From: Paludisphaera mucosa
GTDB lineage: Bacteria; Planctomycetota; Planctomycetia; Isosphaerales; Isosphaeraceae
NCBI RefSeq assembly: GCF_029589435.1
Contig: NZ_JARRAG010000002.1
Span: 1,240,001 to 1,304,000 of the forward strand
Length of the DNA stretch: 64,000 bases
Direction of reading: 5' to 3'
Below the pieces are notes generated by a model, which worked only from the letters and a program-made list of their open reading frames with translations, was not told the DNA's origin and ran no database searches. How positions within the stretch are numbered: position 1 is the stretch's first letter; every line of letters begins with the position of its first letter. Positions 1 to 12,551 of this stretch are shown piece after piece. The position numbers and the translations under genes are program-made.

Positions 1-2
1 TG

Positions 3-779
3 AACTCGCCGGTGAACCCGATCCGCTCGGCGGCGCTCTCGGCGCTGGCGGTTTTCGACGACCCCGAGATCGCGGGCGAGGTGCTGAAGACCTATCCGTC
101 GCTCCCCGACGACGTGCTCGCCTCGGCGTGGAACCTCCTCGCCACCCGGCGGGCGTGGGCCGCGACCTTTTTGGAGGCGGTCGCCGCCGGCCGGATCGAC
201 GCGAAGACGATCCCCCGCGAGGCCGTCGCCCGGTTCCGCGCCTTGAAAGATCCGAAGGTCGAGGAGATGGCCGCCCGCGCGTTCGGCGCGAGCGAGCCGG
301 CCGGGGCGTCGACCCGCAAGGACCGGATCACCGCGCTCTCCGGGGTCGTCCGCGCCGGCGGCGGCACGCCCAAGGCGGGCCGGGCCATCTTCCACGAGCG
401 TTGCGAGCGCTGCCACGCCCTGTTCGGCAAGGGGGGGAAGGTCGGGCCCGAGTTGACCACGTTCCGCCGCGACGACCTCGACTCGGTCTTGCTGGCGATC
501 GTCGACCCCTCGGCCGAGATCCGCGAGGGCTACGTCGCCTACGCCCTCGCCACGACCGACGGCCGCGTCCTGTCCGGCGTCTGCGCCGACCAGGATCCGC
601 GCATCGTCGTCCTCCGCTGCGCCGACGGCGAGGAGCGGACGTTCGCCCGCGAGGACGTCGAGTCGTTCGACCCCTCGAAGGCCTCCATCATGCCCGACGG
701 CCTGCTCGACGACCTGAGCGACGCCCAGGTCCGCGACCTGCTCTCGTACCTTCGCGTCAGCCAGCCGATCATCGATTAA
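3..779 (+). CDS. PVC-type haem-binding (cytochrome c) protein, C-terminal part
   Basis: The frame is open to the left window edge, so this is the 3' end of a larger gene; its true start lies outside. Counting from the GTG at 12, helical HEAT-like sequence covers about residues 1-90 and a c-type haem motif C131-E-R-C134-H135 follows, then KVGPELT and a final YLRVS-type stretch. That order (helical repeats, CxxCH, 'GP-L' and a C-terminal 'ALL-YL' region) is what is known of the Planctomycete/Verrucomicrobium haem-binding domain (TIGR02603-like), usually the tail of long periplasmic proteins with a propeller or dehydrogenase module. Its stop shares TTAA with the stop of the convergent cutC gene. 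Substrate is unknown because the N-terminal domains are missing. Confidence 0.85.
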   Translation, partial: NSPVNPIRSAALSALAVFDDPEIAGEVLKTYPSLPDDVLASAWNLLATRRAWAATFLEAVAAGRIDAKTIPREAVARFRALKDPKVEEMAARAFGASEPAGASTRKDRITALSGVVRAGGGTPKAGRAIFHERCERCHALFGKGGKVGPELTTFRRDDLDSVLLAIVDPSAEIREGYVAYALATTDGRVLSGVCADQDPRIVVLRCADGEERTFAREDVESFDPSKASIMPDGLLDDLSDAQVRDLLSYLRVSQPIID

Positions 780-1513
780 CCCGACCCGAGATCCGACGCG
801 GCTTCCAGGATCCGCCGCACCTTCTCGGCCCGCACGCCCGTCCAGTCCAGGGCGGAGCCGTCGCGGGTCGTGAAGGTGCAGGGGCTTTTGATCACGTCGA
901 CGGCGGCCGAGCCGAGGTGGACCTCGTGGGCCCCCGTGCGGCGGACGATCTCGAGCAGGTTCGCGACCGAGAGCCGGCCGGCGACGAGGACGCCGATGCG
1001 GTCGCCGGCCGTCGCGACGAGCCGGGCGAGAGCGTCGACGCCCTCCTCGGCCGAGGGCCGGCCGCCCGAGGTCAGGACGCGGTCGACGCCCAGCTCGATC
1101 AGGGTTTCGAGCGCCTCGTCGAGGTCGGGCGTCTGGTCGAACGCCTTGTGGAAGGTCACGCTCATCGGCCGGGCCAGCTCGACGAGCCGCGCGGTCGCCT
1201 CGCGGTCGATCGTGCCGTCGCGCAGGAGGATCCCGAAGACGACGCCCGACGCCCCCATCCGCAGGGCGACGTCGACGTCGTCGCGCATCGCGGCCAGCTC
1301 GGACGCGTCGGGCGTGAAGTCGCCGGCCCGGACGCGGATCAACACATGCACCGATATCGATAGGATGCGGCAGGCCTCGGCGATCGTCCCCGCGCCCGGG
1401 GTCGTGCCGCCGACTTCGAGGCGGTCGCACAGCTCGACCCGGTCCGCGCCCCCCGCCTCGGCCTCGATGGCCGAGCGCAGGTCGCCGACGCAGATCTCGA
1501 CAAGCGGGCGCAT
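776..1513 (-). CDS. cutC: CutC family copper homeostasis protein
   Basis: A 245-residue protein, close to the 248 of E. coli CutC. It begins MRPLVEICVGD, shows the family's early GADRVELCD segment and later VTFHKAFDQ, RVLTSGG and HEVHLGSA, all expected of this TIM-barrel family. CutC has been linked to copper tolerance, but its biochemical activity is not settled. I chose the ATG at 1513 because the family starts there; an in-frame ATG at 1555 would add 14 residues and overlap the poxB stop as ATGA, so translational coupling is possible. It lies downstream of poxB on the same strand and ends tail-to-tail against the cytochrome gene. Confidence 0.9.
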   Translation of the reverse strand: MRPLVEICVGDLRSAIEAEAGGADRVELCDRLEVGGTTPGAGTIAEACRILSISVHVLIRVRAGDFTPDASELAAMRDDVDVALRMGASGVVFGILLRDGTIDREATARLVELARPMSVTFHKAFDQTPDLDEALETLIELGVDRVLTSGGRPSAEEGVDALARLVATAGDRIGVLVAGRLSVANLLEIVRRTGAHEVHLGSAAVDVIKSPCTFTTRDGSALDWTGVRAEKVRRILEAASDLGSG

Positions 1514-1551
1514 GCGACTCGTTTCCCCCCGATCGGTCGCGACGCTCTCTC

Positions 1552-3288
1552 TCATCGTTTCCCGCGCGGCAGGAAGTTGGTCTTCGCCAGGTCGACGACC
1601 TCGTCGCCCCGGCCGCCGATGACGGCGCGGATGAGGTACAGGCTGAATCCCAGGGCCTGCGAGGCCGTGATCGACGGCGGCATGGCCAGCTCCTGACGGT
1701 TGACGACGACGTCGACGAGCGCCGGGCCGTCGTGGGCGAAGGCCTGCTGGAGAGCCGGGCGGACGTCCTCGGGGTCCTCGACACGGAGGCCGAGGATGTC
1801 GGCCGACTGCGCGAGCTTGGCGAAGTCGGGGTTGACCAGGTCGGTGCCGTAGTCGAGCAGGCCGGCGGCCTTCATCTCCAGCTCGACGAAGCCGAGCGAG
1901 CCGTTGTTGAAGACGACGATCTTCGCCGGCAGCTTGAGCTGGCGGAGCGTCAGCAGGTCGCCCAGCAGCATGGCCAGGCCGCCGTCGCCGCTCAGGCTGA
2001 CGACCTGCCGGCCGGGCTGCGCCGCCTGCGCGCCGACCGCCTGCGCCATCGCGTTGGCCATCGACCCGTGCCAGAACGAGCCCAGGAGTCGGCGGCGTCC
2101 ATTCATGTGGAGATAGCGCGAGGCCCAGATCGTCGGCGTGCCGACGTCGCAGGTGAAGACGGCGTCGTCGGCGGCGAGGGCGTCGATCTCGTGGGCGAGG
2201 AACTGGGGGTGGATCGGCCGTTTCCCGGGCTTGCCGACGGCCAAATCGTCGAGGTCCTTGCGGGTCGTCGCGTAGTGCTCCAGGCAGTCGTCCAGGAAGC
2301 GGCGGTCGGCCTGGTCGGTCAGCAGCGGGGCCAACGCCGAGAGCGTCTCCTTCACGCCGCCGACCAGCCCAAGGTCCACGCGCGTGCGGCGGCCGATCTG
2401 CTCGCCCCGGATGTCGACCTGGATGACCTTCGCGCCGGTGGGGAAGAACTGCGGGTACGGGAAGTCGGTGCCGAGCATCAGCAGGGCGTCGCAGCTCATC
2501 ATGGCGTGGTAGCCCGACGAGAACCCCAGGAGTCCGGTCATTCCGACGTCGTATGGGTTGTCGGGCTCGATGAACTCCTTGCCCCGCATGGCGTGGACGA
2601 TCGGCGCCTTGAGGCGTTCCGCGGTCGCCATCAGCTCGGCTTGGGCCCCGGCGCAGCCCGCGCCGCCGAGGATCGTCACGCGGTCGGCGGCGTTGAGGAT
2701 CTCGGCCGCGCCCGCCAGCGAGTCGGCCGGCGGGATCGTCATCGAGGGCGCGTAATCGAGCGCCAGGAAGGCCGGCTTCGAGCTGCAAGCCCGCAGTGCG
2801 ACGTCCCCCGGGATCACGACGACCGCCACCCCCTTCTTCGCGATCGCCGTCCGCATGGCGATGCCCAAAATGCGGATGGCGTGCTCGGGCTGCGAGATGA
2901 ACTCGCAGTAGTGGCTGCAGTCCTTGAACAGGAGCTGGGGGTTGGTCTCCTGGAAGTAGTTGCTCCCCAGCTCGCTGCTGGGGATCTGGGCCGCGATGGC
3001 CAGCACGGGGACGCGGCTGCGGTGGCAGTCGTAGAGCCCGTTGATCAGGTGCAGGTTCCCCGGCCCGCAGCTCCCCGCGCAGACCGCCAGCTCGCCCGTC
3101 AGGTGCGCCTCGGCCCCCGCGGCGAAGGCGGCGACCTCCTCGTGCCGGACGTGCATCCAGTCGATCCCCTCGCGGCGACGGATGACGTCCGTCAGCCCGT
3201 TGAGCGAGTCGCCCACCACCCCGTAGACCCGCTTCACCCCCGCGGCGACGAGCGTGTCGATGAATACGTCGCTGACCGTCTGCGCCAT
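1552..3288 (-). CDS. poxB: Pyruvate dehydrogenase (quinone), PoxB-type
   Basis: A thiamine-diphosphate flavoenzyme expected to decarboxylate pyruvate to acetate and CO2 and pass electrons to membrane quinone. The 578-residue product matches the E. coli enzyme (572) along its length: [12 protein letters not shown] near 22, the cofactor-activating glutamate E50 in [28 protein letters not shown], the TPP motif [13 protein letters not shown] with a following NN, and the C-terminal [18 protein letters not shown] segment, which in E. coli belongs to the lipid-activated membrane-binding tail. Start set at the ATG at 3288 (MAQTVSDV, as in the family) instead of the ATG at 3327, whose extra 13 residues are unlike the family. 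It precedes cutC. Confidence 0.93.
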   Translation of the reverse strand: MAQTVSDVFIDTLVAAGVKRVYGVVGDSLNGLTDVIRRREGIDWMHVRHEEVAAFAAGAEAHLTGELAVCAGSCGPGNLHLINGLYDCHRSRVPVLAIAAQIPSSELGSNYFQETNPQLLFKDCSHYCEFISQPEHAIRILGIAMRTAIAKKGVAVVVIPGDVALRACSSKPAFLALDYAPSMTIPPADSLAGAAEILNAADRVTILGGAGCAGAQAELMATAERLKAPIVHAMRGKEFIEPDNPYDVGMTGLLGFSSGYHAMMSCDALLMLGTDFPYPQFFPTGAKVIQVDIRGEQIGRRTRVDLGLVGGVKETLSALAPLLTDQADRRFLDDCLEHYATTRKDLDDLAVGKPGKRPIHPQFLAHEIDALAADDAVFTCDVGTPTIWASRYLHMNGRRRLLGSFWHGSMANAMAQAVGAQAAQPGRQVVSLSGDGGLAMLLGDLLTLRQLKLPAKIVVFNNGSLGFVELEMKAAGLLDYGTDLVNPDFAKLAQSADILGLRVEDPEDVRPALQQAFAHDGPALVDVVVNRQELAMPPSITASQALGFSLYLIRAVIGGRGDEVVDLAKTNFLPRGKR

Positions 3289-3573
3289 GATTCTCGTCGC
3301 CCCCGACCGGCCTGACCTTGCGTCCATTCGTCCCGCAGGCCCATTCTAGGCGCGCGATAACGGGATTTCAGCAAGTCCCGGGCCGGAAAGATGCATGAAA
3401 ACAGACTTGCTTCGTCATGCCTGGCCTCCGCGTGGTCCGGGAAGCCGAGACGGGCGGCCGGGAATCCGGGAGGAAATCGGCGGCGGGTCGTGGGTCCCTG
3501 CTACGATGGGGCCCAACCAGTGCGGGACGAGCGGCGTCGCGGCGCCCGGGCTGAAGGCAGGGGCGGAGCCGAA

Positions 3574-4425
3574 ATGAAGCGCATCCGGATCGTGCATTCC
3601 ACGGCCTACCACTACCACGAGCCCGTCCGGTTCGGGGCGCATCGGGCGCTCTTGCGGCCTCGCGAGGGGCACGACGTGCACATCGCCGGGTCGAAGCTGT
3701 CGGTCGAGCCCAGGGCGGACGTGCGCTGGATCCGCGACGTCTACGGCAACTCGATCGCCTTCCTGACGTTCGCCGAGCCCGGGGCGACGCTCCGCCTGGA
3801 GAGCGAGGTCGACGTCGACCTGTACGCGGACGGTCCGATCGACTGCGCGGTCGACCCCTCGGCGCAGTGGTATCCGTTCCAGTACGACGCGGCCGAGCAG
3901 GTGGAGATCGTCCCCTACCGCCTGCCCAGCTACCCCCACGACGGCGCGGCGGTCCAGGCGTGGCTCCGCGAACTGTACTCGCCCGGCCGGACGATCCTCA
4001 CCGCCGACCTGCTGAACGGGCTCAACGGCCTGGTGTATCGCTCGTTCCGCTACAAACGCCGCGAGGAGGCGGGCGTGCAGGTCCCCTGCGAGACGCTGCG
4101 TCTGGGGACCGGGTCGTGCCGCGACTACGCCGTATTCCTGATGGAGGCGTCCCGCCACCTGGGCTTCGCCGCGCGGTTCGTCACGGGGTACGTCCAGATG
4201 GGCGAGGGCCAGCACGGCGCGACCCACGCCTGGACCGAGATCTACATCCCCGGAGCCGGCTGGCGCGGGTTCGACCCGACCAACGACAAGCTCGCCGGCT
4301 CGGAGCACGTCTCGGTCGCGGTCTCGCGCGACCACGAGAAGGCCTCCCCCCTGTCCGGCTCCTGGTCCGGCCCCGCGGGGGCGTTCGACCGCATGGAGGT
4401 CTCGGTGCAGGTCTTCGGACTCTGA
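3574..4425 (+). CDS. Transglutaminase-like family protein (Transglut_N + core)
   Basis: A 283-residue protein. The N-terminal part (MKRIRIVHSTAYHYHEPV, then a beta-rich stretch to about 95) is the Transglut_N module; the core carries the papain-like triad C182 (TGSCRDYA), H218 (GATHAWTEIY) and D234 (GFDPTND). No signal peptide is seen, so it is probably cytoplasmic. Members act as proteases or amide-bond transferases and are often encoded beside alpha-E/ATP-grasp peptide genes; none is present here, so the substrate is unknown. The ATG at 3574 is chosen because family homology begins there; the reading frame extends upstream without recognisable sequence. Confidence 0.88.
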   Translation: MKRIRIVHSTAYHYHEPVRFGAHRALLRPREGHDVHIAGSKLSVEPRADVRWIRDVYGNSIAFLTFAEPGATLRLESEVDVDLYADGPIDCAVDPSAQWYPFQYDAAEQVEIVPYRLPSYPHDGAAVQAWLRELYSPGRTILTADLLNGLNGLVYRSFRYKRREEAGVQVPCETLRLGTGSCRDYAVFLMEASRHLGFAARFVTGYVQMGEGQHGATHAWTEIYIPGAGWRGFDPTNDKLAGSEHVSVAVSRDHEKASPLSGSWSGPAGAFDRMEVSVQVFGL

Positions 4426-4426
4426 C

Positions 4427-4480
4427 CCGGCCGGCGGCCCCGATCGCCCGCTCGCGAGGCCCGGTTTCGCCGCCGGCCGG
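4427..4480 (+). terminator. Inverted repeat after transglutaminase gene (possible terminator)
   Basis: A perfect 11-base inverted repeat, CCGGCCGGCGG at 4427-4437 and its complement at 4470-4480, begins one base after the transglutaminase stop codon. The loop is long (32 bases) and no T-run follows, so intrinsic termination is only a guess. Confidence 0.3.
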
Positions 4481-4690
4481 AGGGATGGATGATGGAGCTT
4501 TTATAATTGGCAACCGGGCCGGGGGTGGGTTAGGATGGGTCGCGATTCGATCCGTCGCCCGGCCGGCCATCCTCCTCGGGCCGGCATGGGCGGCCGATCC
4601 GGCGTCCCTCCCTCCTTCGCAGCGCGTCGCGGCCGGATCGAGCCGGAGCCGGGCGACGCCCCACTCATCCACACATCCGGAGATCCAACC

Positions 4691-6001
4691 GTGACCGAGC
4701 GACCTTGCGCGAACGACGGGACCACCCGGCGGGGCTTCCTGAAGGAGACGACGACCGCGGCGGCCGGGGCGGCGGCGCTGGCCTCGTGGGCGCCGATGGT
4801 CCACGCGGCCGGCAGCGACGCGATCAAGGTGGGCCTCGTCGGCGCGGGCGGGCGCGGCACGGGCGCGGCCGAGCAGGCCCTGACGGCCGACAGCGGCACC
4901 AAGCTGGTGGCCATCGGCGACGTGTTCGGCGACCGGCTGGAGGAATGCGTCTCGGCGCTGAAGGGCTCGGCGGTGGGGCCGCGGGTCGTGGCCGACAAGG
5001 ACCACTGGTACACCGGGTTCGACGCCTACAAGCAGGTCATCGACCAGGTCGACGTGGTCGTGCTGGCGACGACGCCGCACTTCCGGCCGCTGCACACGGC
5101 CTACGCCGTCGAGAAGGGGGTCCACGCCTTCGTCGAGAAGCCGATGGCCGTCGACGGCCCCGGGCTCCGCAAGTTCCTCAAGGCGGTCCAGGACGCCAAG
5201 GCCAAGAACGTCGCGGTCGTCAACGGCTTCTGCTGGCGGTACCACCCGCCCCGCCGCGAGACCATGAAGCAGGTCTTCGACGGCAAGATCGGCGAGATCC
5301 GCTCCATCGAGACCACGTACAACTCGCAGGGCGTGTGGGAGCCCCGCAAGACCCGCGAGCAGTGCGGCTCGGACATGGAGTACCAGCTCCGCAACTGGTA
5401 CTACTACAACTGGCTCTCGGGCGACCACATCGTCGAGCAGGCCATCCACGGGCTCGACACCATGGGCTGGGCGATGGGCGACAAGCTCCCCGACCGCTGC
5501 TACGGCGTGGGCGGCCGTCAGTCGCGGACCGACGCCAAGTACGGCAACATCTACGACCACTTCTCGATCGTGTACGAGTACCCGAACGACGTCCGCGGCT
5601 ATCACCAGTGCCGCCACTGGGTCAACACCGCGAACCGCGTGAAGGACTACATCCTTGGCAGCGACGGCACGGCCGACGTCTTCGCCAATTCGCTCAGCGG
5701 CAAGAACAAGTGGCGGTACCGCGACACCGGCGACTCGAAGAAGTACGACATGTACCAGGTCGAGCACGACGAGATGTACGCCGCCCTCCGCGCCGGCCGG
5801 ATCATCAACAACGGCGAGCAGGCCGCGTACTCGACCCTGCTGGGCCTGATGGGCCGGACCGCCGCCTACACGGGCGAGATCGTCACGCCGGAGCAGATCC
5901 TCGACTCCAAGGACGACCTGAGCCCGGCGGCGTACACCTTCGGCCCCGATCCGCTCCCGGTCGCGCCGATCCCGATCCCCGGTTTCGGGAAGACGGCCTG
6001 A
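4691..6001 (+). CDS. Gfo/Idh/MocA family oxidoreductase, Tat-exported
   Basis: A 436-residue NAD(P)-type sugar or inositol dehydrogenase relative. A twin-arginine signal (TTRRGFLK, R13-R14, then an Ala-rich stretch to A40) precedes the Rossmann nucleotide loop GAGGRG (51-56) and the family's EKP motif (149-151). The C-terminal part has YYYNWLSGDHIVEQ and HGLDTMGWAMG, typical of the planctomycete exported subfamily. The start is a GTG at 4691; starting further upstream at 4535 would push the Tat signal inside the protein. The substrate cannot be read from the sequence; export with a bound cofactor is inferred from the Tat signal. A strong hairpin terminator follows. Confidence 0.9.
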   Translation: MTERPCANDGTTRRGFLKETTTAAAGAAALASWAPMVHAAGSDAIKVGLVGAGGRGTGAAEQALTADSGTKLVAIGDVFGDRLEECVSALKGSAVGPRVVADKDHWYTGFDAYKQVIDQVDVVVLATTPHFRPLHTAYAVEKGVHAFVEKPMAVDGPGLRKFLKAVQDAKAKNVAVVNGFCWRYHPPRRETMKQVFDGKIGEIRSIETTYNSQGVWEPRKTREQCGSDMEYQLRNWYYYNWLSGDHIVEQAIHGLDTMGWAMGDKLPDRCYGVGGRQSRTDAKYGNIYDHFSIVYEYPNDVRGYHQCRHWVNTANRVKDYILGSDGTADVFANSLSGKNKWRYRDTGDSKKYDMYQVEHDEMYAALRAGRIINNGEQAAYSTLLGLMGRTAAYTGEIVTPEQILDSKDDLSPAAYTFGPDPLPVAPIPIPGFGKTA

Positions 6002-6022
6002 GCCGCGAGCCTCGACGCACAC

Positions 6023-6080
6023 GGCCGGACGAGAAGCGACGCCTCCGAATCGCGTCGGCGCCTCGTCCGGCCTTCGATTT
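6023..6080 (+). terminator. Intrinsic terminator after the Gfo/Idh/MocA gene
   Basis: A perfect outer stem GGCCGGACGAG (6023-6033) pairs with 6062-6072, and an inner stem CGACGC/GCGTCG extends it; TTCGATTTCT follows on the plus strand. It begins 21 bases after the stop codon, as expected of a rho-independent terminator. Confidence 0.65.
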
Positions 6081-6106
6081 CTCCTCTCCAAGAAGGCGAG
6101 GTCGGG

Positions 6107-6538
6107 ATGAGCCTGCCGAAAGGGGCGGCGAAGGCGGCCCGGGAATTCGCGAGGGCGATCCTCCGGCGGAAGTGGGACGAGGTCCCGCCGCTCTGCACCA
6201 CGGCCCTCCGCGCGACCCTGACGGTCGAGGCGCTGGCCGCCGAGTTCGGCTGGTCCGCGCTCGGCCCGCGGCTCCGTCGCGAGCACATCGCGGCGACCGG
6301 CGAGGACGAGGCGATGGTCCCCGAGCTCGACCCGCCCAGGCGGTTCGAGGTGTTCGAGGTCGAGGAGCGGGATCCGCCCGCCGGCCACGACCCGAGGATC
6401 CCCCTCGGCTGGGTCGAGGTCGACTTCCTGCCCTCGCAGGGCTCCGAGTTCGACGCCTGCTACAACTGCTTCCTGGCGTTCGTGGACGAGGCCGGGCCGC
6501 GGGTCGCGGCCTACGACGTCGAGGGTGCGACGGAGTGA
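6107..6538 (+). CDS. Hypothetical protein (143 aa)
   Basis: I do not recognise this protein. It is 143 residues, soluble, acidic in its second half, with no signal peptide or membrane segment. The N-terminal 40 residues (KAAREFARAILRRKWDEV) look helical, resembling the start of small NTF2/DUF4440-like folds, but that is only an impression. Start ATG at 6107 is supported by AAGGCGAGG 6-14 bases upstream. It sits alone between a terminator and a membrane protein gene in the same orientation. Confidence 0.6.
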   Translation: MSLPKGAAKAAREFARAILRRKWDEVPPLCTTALRATLTVEALAAEFGWSALGPRLRREHIAATGEDEAMVPELDPPRRFEVFEVEERDPPAGHDPRIPLGWVEVDFLPSQGSEFDACYNCFLAFVDEAGPRVAAYDVEGATE

Positions 6539-6670
6539 GGCCGGGGCCATCCTCGAAGGGCGTGCGGGTGCGTCCTTTACGGCGTCGATCGGGCGCGTTG
6601 TAATCCGTGAGGGGTGGGGGCGTCTTCCACCGCCGCAGCCTCGCCGCGCGCCGCATCAGGAACGCCGCCC

Positions 6671-7588
6671 ATGTCGGATACGCCCATCGATCCGCCTTCG
6701 CCCGCACCCGCCCCTCCAACGGAACCGGTCGCGAGCGCCGGGGCCGACGATCCCGGCCCGGGGCCGATCGCGGCGGTGGCGGCGGCCGAGCCGACGCCGG
6801 CCTCGGCCGTGGACCTGCACGTCAAGCTGGGCCCGCTGCAGGATCCGGGCGTCACCCGCCCCCGCTCGGCCCAGGTCTGGGCGTGGGCGCTGGCCGGGGG
6901 CGGCCTGGCGGGCCTGGCCTCGTGGCTGGCCGGCGAGTACCTGCTGGGCTGGTTCGTCGCCGAGATCGCGCCGGAGCCTCCGGGGGGGGGCGGCGGAGGC
7001 CCGCGCGGGCTGGTCGTGGCCGACTTCACGGCGATGACGACGGCCCTGGTGCGCAACGCGGCCCTGGCCTTTGGCCTCCTCGGGGGCCTGATGGGCCTGC
7101 TGCTGGGGATCGCCGGCGGAATGATCCGGTCGTCGCCCCGGGCCGGTGCGGCCGCGGGCCTGGCGGGTTCGGCGCTCGGCGTCGCGGCGGGCGTCGGCGC
7201 CTCGCTGGGGATCCTGCCGTTCTACGCCCGGATCCTCAACCGTCCCGAGATGATGGACGTGGAGATCCTCTACGCGATCGGCGCCCTGGGGCTGGTCTGG
7301 GGGGCGATCGGCGCGGCGGGCGGCGCGGCCTTCGGGTTCGGGATGGGCGGCGTGCGACGTGCGGCGCTCGGCGTGGTCGGCGGGTTCCTGGGGGGCATGC
7401 TCGGCGCGGCGGCCTACGAGCTGCTGGCGGCGGCGGCCTTCCCGCTCGACGGCACGACCCAGCCGATCTCCAACAGCCGGGAGTCGCGGCTGCTGGCGCG
7501 GGCGCTGGTGGCCCTGTTCACCTCGGCGGGGATCGCCGCGTTCGTCGTCCCGACGCGGTTCGAGCCGGCCCCCGAGCCCCCCGCCTGA
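6671..7588 (+). CDS. Hypothetical multi-pass membrane protein
   Basis: A 305-residue protein with a Pro/Ala-rich cytoplasmic-type N terminus (about 1-65) followed by five or so hydrophobic segments: AWALAGGGLAGLASWLAGEY near 75-95, a Gly-rich pair around 125-155, another near 165-180, and pairs around 195-250 and at the C terminus. Glycine-zipper-like repeats (GLLGGLMGLLLGIAGG, GGFLGGMLGAAAYE) suggest close helix packing. The ATG at 6671 is used because AGGAACG lies upstream; an in-frame ATG at 6614 is possible. Function unknown; the next gene also encodes an anchored protein, but the 132-base gap makes a shared operon uncertain. Confidence 0.65.
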   Translation: MSDTPIDPPSPAPAPPTEPVASAGADDPGPGPIAAVAAAEPTPASAVDLHVKLGPLQDPGVTRPRSAQVWAWALAGGGLAGLASWLAGEYLLGWFVAEIAPEPPGGGGGGPRGLVVADFTAMTTALVRNAALAFGLLGGLMGLLLGIAGGMIRSSPRAGAAAGLAGSALGVAAGVGASLGILPFYARILNRPEMMDVEILYAIGALGLVWGAIGAAGGAAFGFGMGGVRRAALGVVGGFLGGMLGAAAYELLAAAAFPLDGTTQPISNSRESRLLARALVALFTSAGIAAFVVPTRFEPAPEPPA

Positions 7589-7720
7589 CCGCCGCGGCGG
7601 CGGCCCTCGCCCCTTTTCTTTCCCGCCCTTTTCGACGATGATCGAGGGGACGGTCGAGGGCCATGGAGGGGCCGCGTCGCGTCGAGACGGGCCGCGACGC
7701 TTCCCCGGCTTCGAGGGATT

Positions 7721-8596
7721 ATGGCGAGCTACGACCCCGACTTCCATCCCGTCGACCCCGAGAAGGCCCCGCCGGGCTACGGCTACGACGCCGAGCCCCG
7801 CCGACGCGGCTGCTTCTTCTACGGCTGCGTGATCGCGATCGTCCTGTCGGTCCTGCTCATGCTGGGGCTGGCGCTGGCCGCGCTGGTGGCCTACCGGACC
7901 TTCCTGACCTATCGCGACATGTACACCGCGACCGCGCCGGTGGAGCTGCCCAAGCCCGCCCTGGTCGGCGAGGAGCAGAAGAGGGCCGTCGCCCGGATCG
8001 AGGCCTTCCGCGACGCGGTCGAGGCCGGCGGGAAGGTCGAGCCCCTGGTCCTCGGCGGCGACGACCTCAACGCGCTCATCCAGGAGTCGCCCCGCCTCAA
8101 GGATCGCATCTACCTGTCGATCGTCGGCGACAAGATCAAGGCCAAGGTCAGCTTCCCGCTCAGCGAGATCAAGGACATCAGCCTGACCCGCGGCCGGTTC
8201 CTCAACGGCGAGGCCGAGGTCAGGCTCGCCCTGAAGAACGGCGCGGTCAAGGTGGAGGTCGTCTCCATGCTGGTCGACGGCAAGGAACTGCCGGGGCCGG
8301 TCCGCGACATCCTCGGCCAGTCGGACATCGTCCTGGGCGACGACGAGGAGGACGCGAACGATTCCGAGGGCGAGCGCCGCTACAAGCGCCTGCTGCACCG
8401 GATCGCCTCGCTGGAGGTCAAGGACGGCGTGATGATCGTCACGCCCCGGGACCCCGAGCCCGCGCCGACGCCTCCCTCCGAGCCGAAGCCGGCCCCCGAA
8501 CCACCCGCGCCGCCGCAGCCCGCGGCCGCGGCCGAACCGAAGGCGGCTCCCGCGCCCGCGCCGCCGGCCCCGACCTCTCCCGCACCAACTCCCTGA
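7721..8596 (+). CDS. Hypothetical single-pass membrane protein with Pro/Ala tail
   Basis: A 291-residue protein with a Cys-containing juxtamembrane segment (RRRGCFFYGC, about 27-36), one membrane helix (about 37-60), a 170-residue extracytoplasmic domain containing a LVLGGDDLNALI segment, and a Pro/Ala/Glu-rich tail of about 50 residues. The central part resembles planctomycete proteins with a conserved 'D-N-L' motif before a beta-rich domain, but I cannot name a family. GAGGGATT directly precedes the ATG. It is followed after 106 bases by the M16 peptidase gene, with no clear functional link. Confidence 0.62.
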   Translation: MASYDPDFHPVDPEKAPPGYGYDAEPRRRGCFFYGCVIAIVLSVLLMLGLALAALVAYRTFLTYRDMYTATAPVELPKPALVGEEQKRAVARIEAFRDAVEAGGKVEPLVLGGDDLNALIQESPRLKDRIYLSIVGDKIKAKVSFPLSEIKDISLTRGRFLNGEAEVRLALKNGAVKVEVVSMLVDGKELPGPVRDILGQSDIVLGDDEEDANDSEGERRYKRLLHRIASLEVKDGVMIVTPRDPEPAPTPPSEPKPAPEPPAPPQPAAAAEPKAAPAPAPPAPTSPAPTP

Positions 8597-8702
8597 CCGC
8601 CCGGCGCGGTCGGGGTTTCGACCGTGACTTCCACGACGGATGAGCCACGACGAAGGACCTGGAACGCTCCATCCCAATTCCGATCAAGGAAAGCGAAAAC
8701 GA

Positions 8703-11486
<2,784 letters not shown>

Positions 11487-11538
11487 CCCGCCGCGGCCCC
11501 CGCGCCGCGTGACCCGTGCCCTCCGGCCGTCCCCAACC

Positions 11539-11588
11539 GGGCGCCGCGCGTCGAGACCCCTCGACGCGCGGCGCCCGCTTTCGTTTCG
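11539..11588 (+). terminator. Intrinsic terminator of the M16 peptidase gene
   Basis: A perfect 17-base stem (11539-11555 with 11560-11576) closes a 4-base loop and is followed by GCTTTCGTTT on the plus strand. It sits 52 bases after the peptidase stop and just before the convergent gene's stop at 11593. Confidence 0.75.
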
Positions 11589-11592
11589 AAGC

Positions 11593-12228
11593 TCAGAACA
11601 TCACCGGAAAGGTCTGGTGCCGCGGCCTGGGCGTCTCGGCGTCCGAGCCGACCAGCTCGATCGCGTCTCCCTTCACCCGGTAGGTCTCCTCGACGTAGTC
11701 GAACATCAGCGTCTTGAGGGCCATCGACGACAGCGCCGGGGTCATCCGGACCTTCACGAGTCGCGAGCCGTCGCCCTGCGGCTCGACCTGCACGATCGTC
11801 CCGTCCCATCCGGCGTGATACACGGTGGGGATTTCGTCGAAGTGCGGCAGCCAGTCGAAATGGGCCGTCCGTTGCGGCGGGCGGGGGTCGGACCTGGCGA
11901 GGGCGGCGGCGAAATGCTCCTGGAATCGGAGGTCCTCGCCTCGCGCCTCGGGATCGATTCGGACGGCGGTCTTGAAGGACTCCGGGCCCGACCGGGGGAG
12001 GCCGTCCGCCACGAGCGGGGACGGGCATTCTCCCCTGGGCAGCCGCGCCAGGCCCCGTCGGACGCGGCTCTCGGGCGCGACGAGACGGACCGATCCGGCC
12101 CCCAGGACGATCCTGAGGCCCGGGCGCGGGCCGACGAAGTCGTCGCCGTCGCCCCAGCCCCGCGCCGTCGGCGAGGCCAGAGACGCGACGCCGGCCGCGG
12201 CCGCCGCAATCTTGACGAGCCGCTTCAT
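11593..12228 (-). CDS. Hypothetical exported protein (211 aa)
   Basis: I do not recognise this family. The product starts [24 protein letters not shown], a typical signal peptide, followed by about 187 residues with no further membrane segment. Two Trp/His-containing stretches ([21 protein letters not shown]) and a C-terminal [17 protein letters not shown] suggest a compact beta-rich secreted domain. The ATG at 12228 is strongly supported by GAGAGGAGG upstream. It is transcribed toward the M16 peptidase gene, so the two are convergent and separated by the hairpin at 11539. Confidence 0.68.
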   Translation of the reverse strand: MKRLVKIAAAAAGVASLASPTARGWGDGDDFVGPRPGLRIVLGAGSVRLVAPESRVRRGLARLPRGECPSPLVADGLPRSGPESFKTAVRIDPEARGEDLRFQEHFAAALARSDPRPPQRTAHFDWLPHFDEIPTVYHAGWDGTIVQVEPQGDGSRLVKVRMTPALSSMALKTLMFDYVEETYRVKGDAIELVGSDAETPRPRHQTFPVMF

Positions 12229-12551
12229 GGGCCGCTCCTCCTCTCGGTTGGGGGCCGCGGGCGTGCGACGTCCGGTCGTCGCCTCGCACCAATTTGGATG
12301 TTCCCTCGCCGTTGAGATTCGGTCAAGGGGAGCGGCCGACCGTCGGCGGAACGAGTTTCCTGGCCCCGGCCGTGGTTGAACGAGATCTTCATCGAACCGG
12401 ACCTTCAATCCACGCGATCGTGAGGATACTGATGGGCGACCCCGAACAAGTGCGAGAGGTGCGGCCCGGCGCCCGGACCATTCCGGCGTCGGGTCGCCCG
12501 CTCGTTCCTCCCGGTCGGCGGGGCGGCCCTCCCTCACCCCAAGGAACTCCC
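12229..12551. other. Divergent intergenic region between exported protein and DUF1559 gene
   Basis: Non-coding gap of 323 bases that must hold promoters for both divergent neighbours. Frames that cross it have no start or ribosome site I trust. I see no clear -35/-10 pair or repeat. Confidence 0.5.
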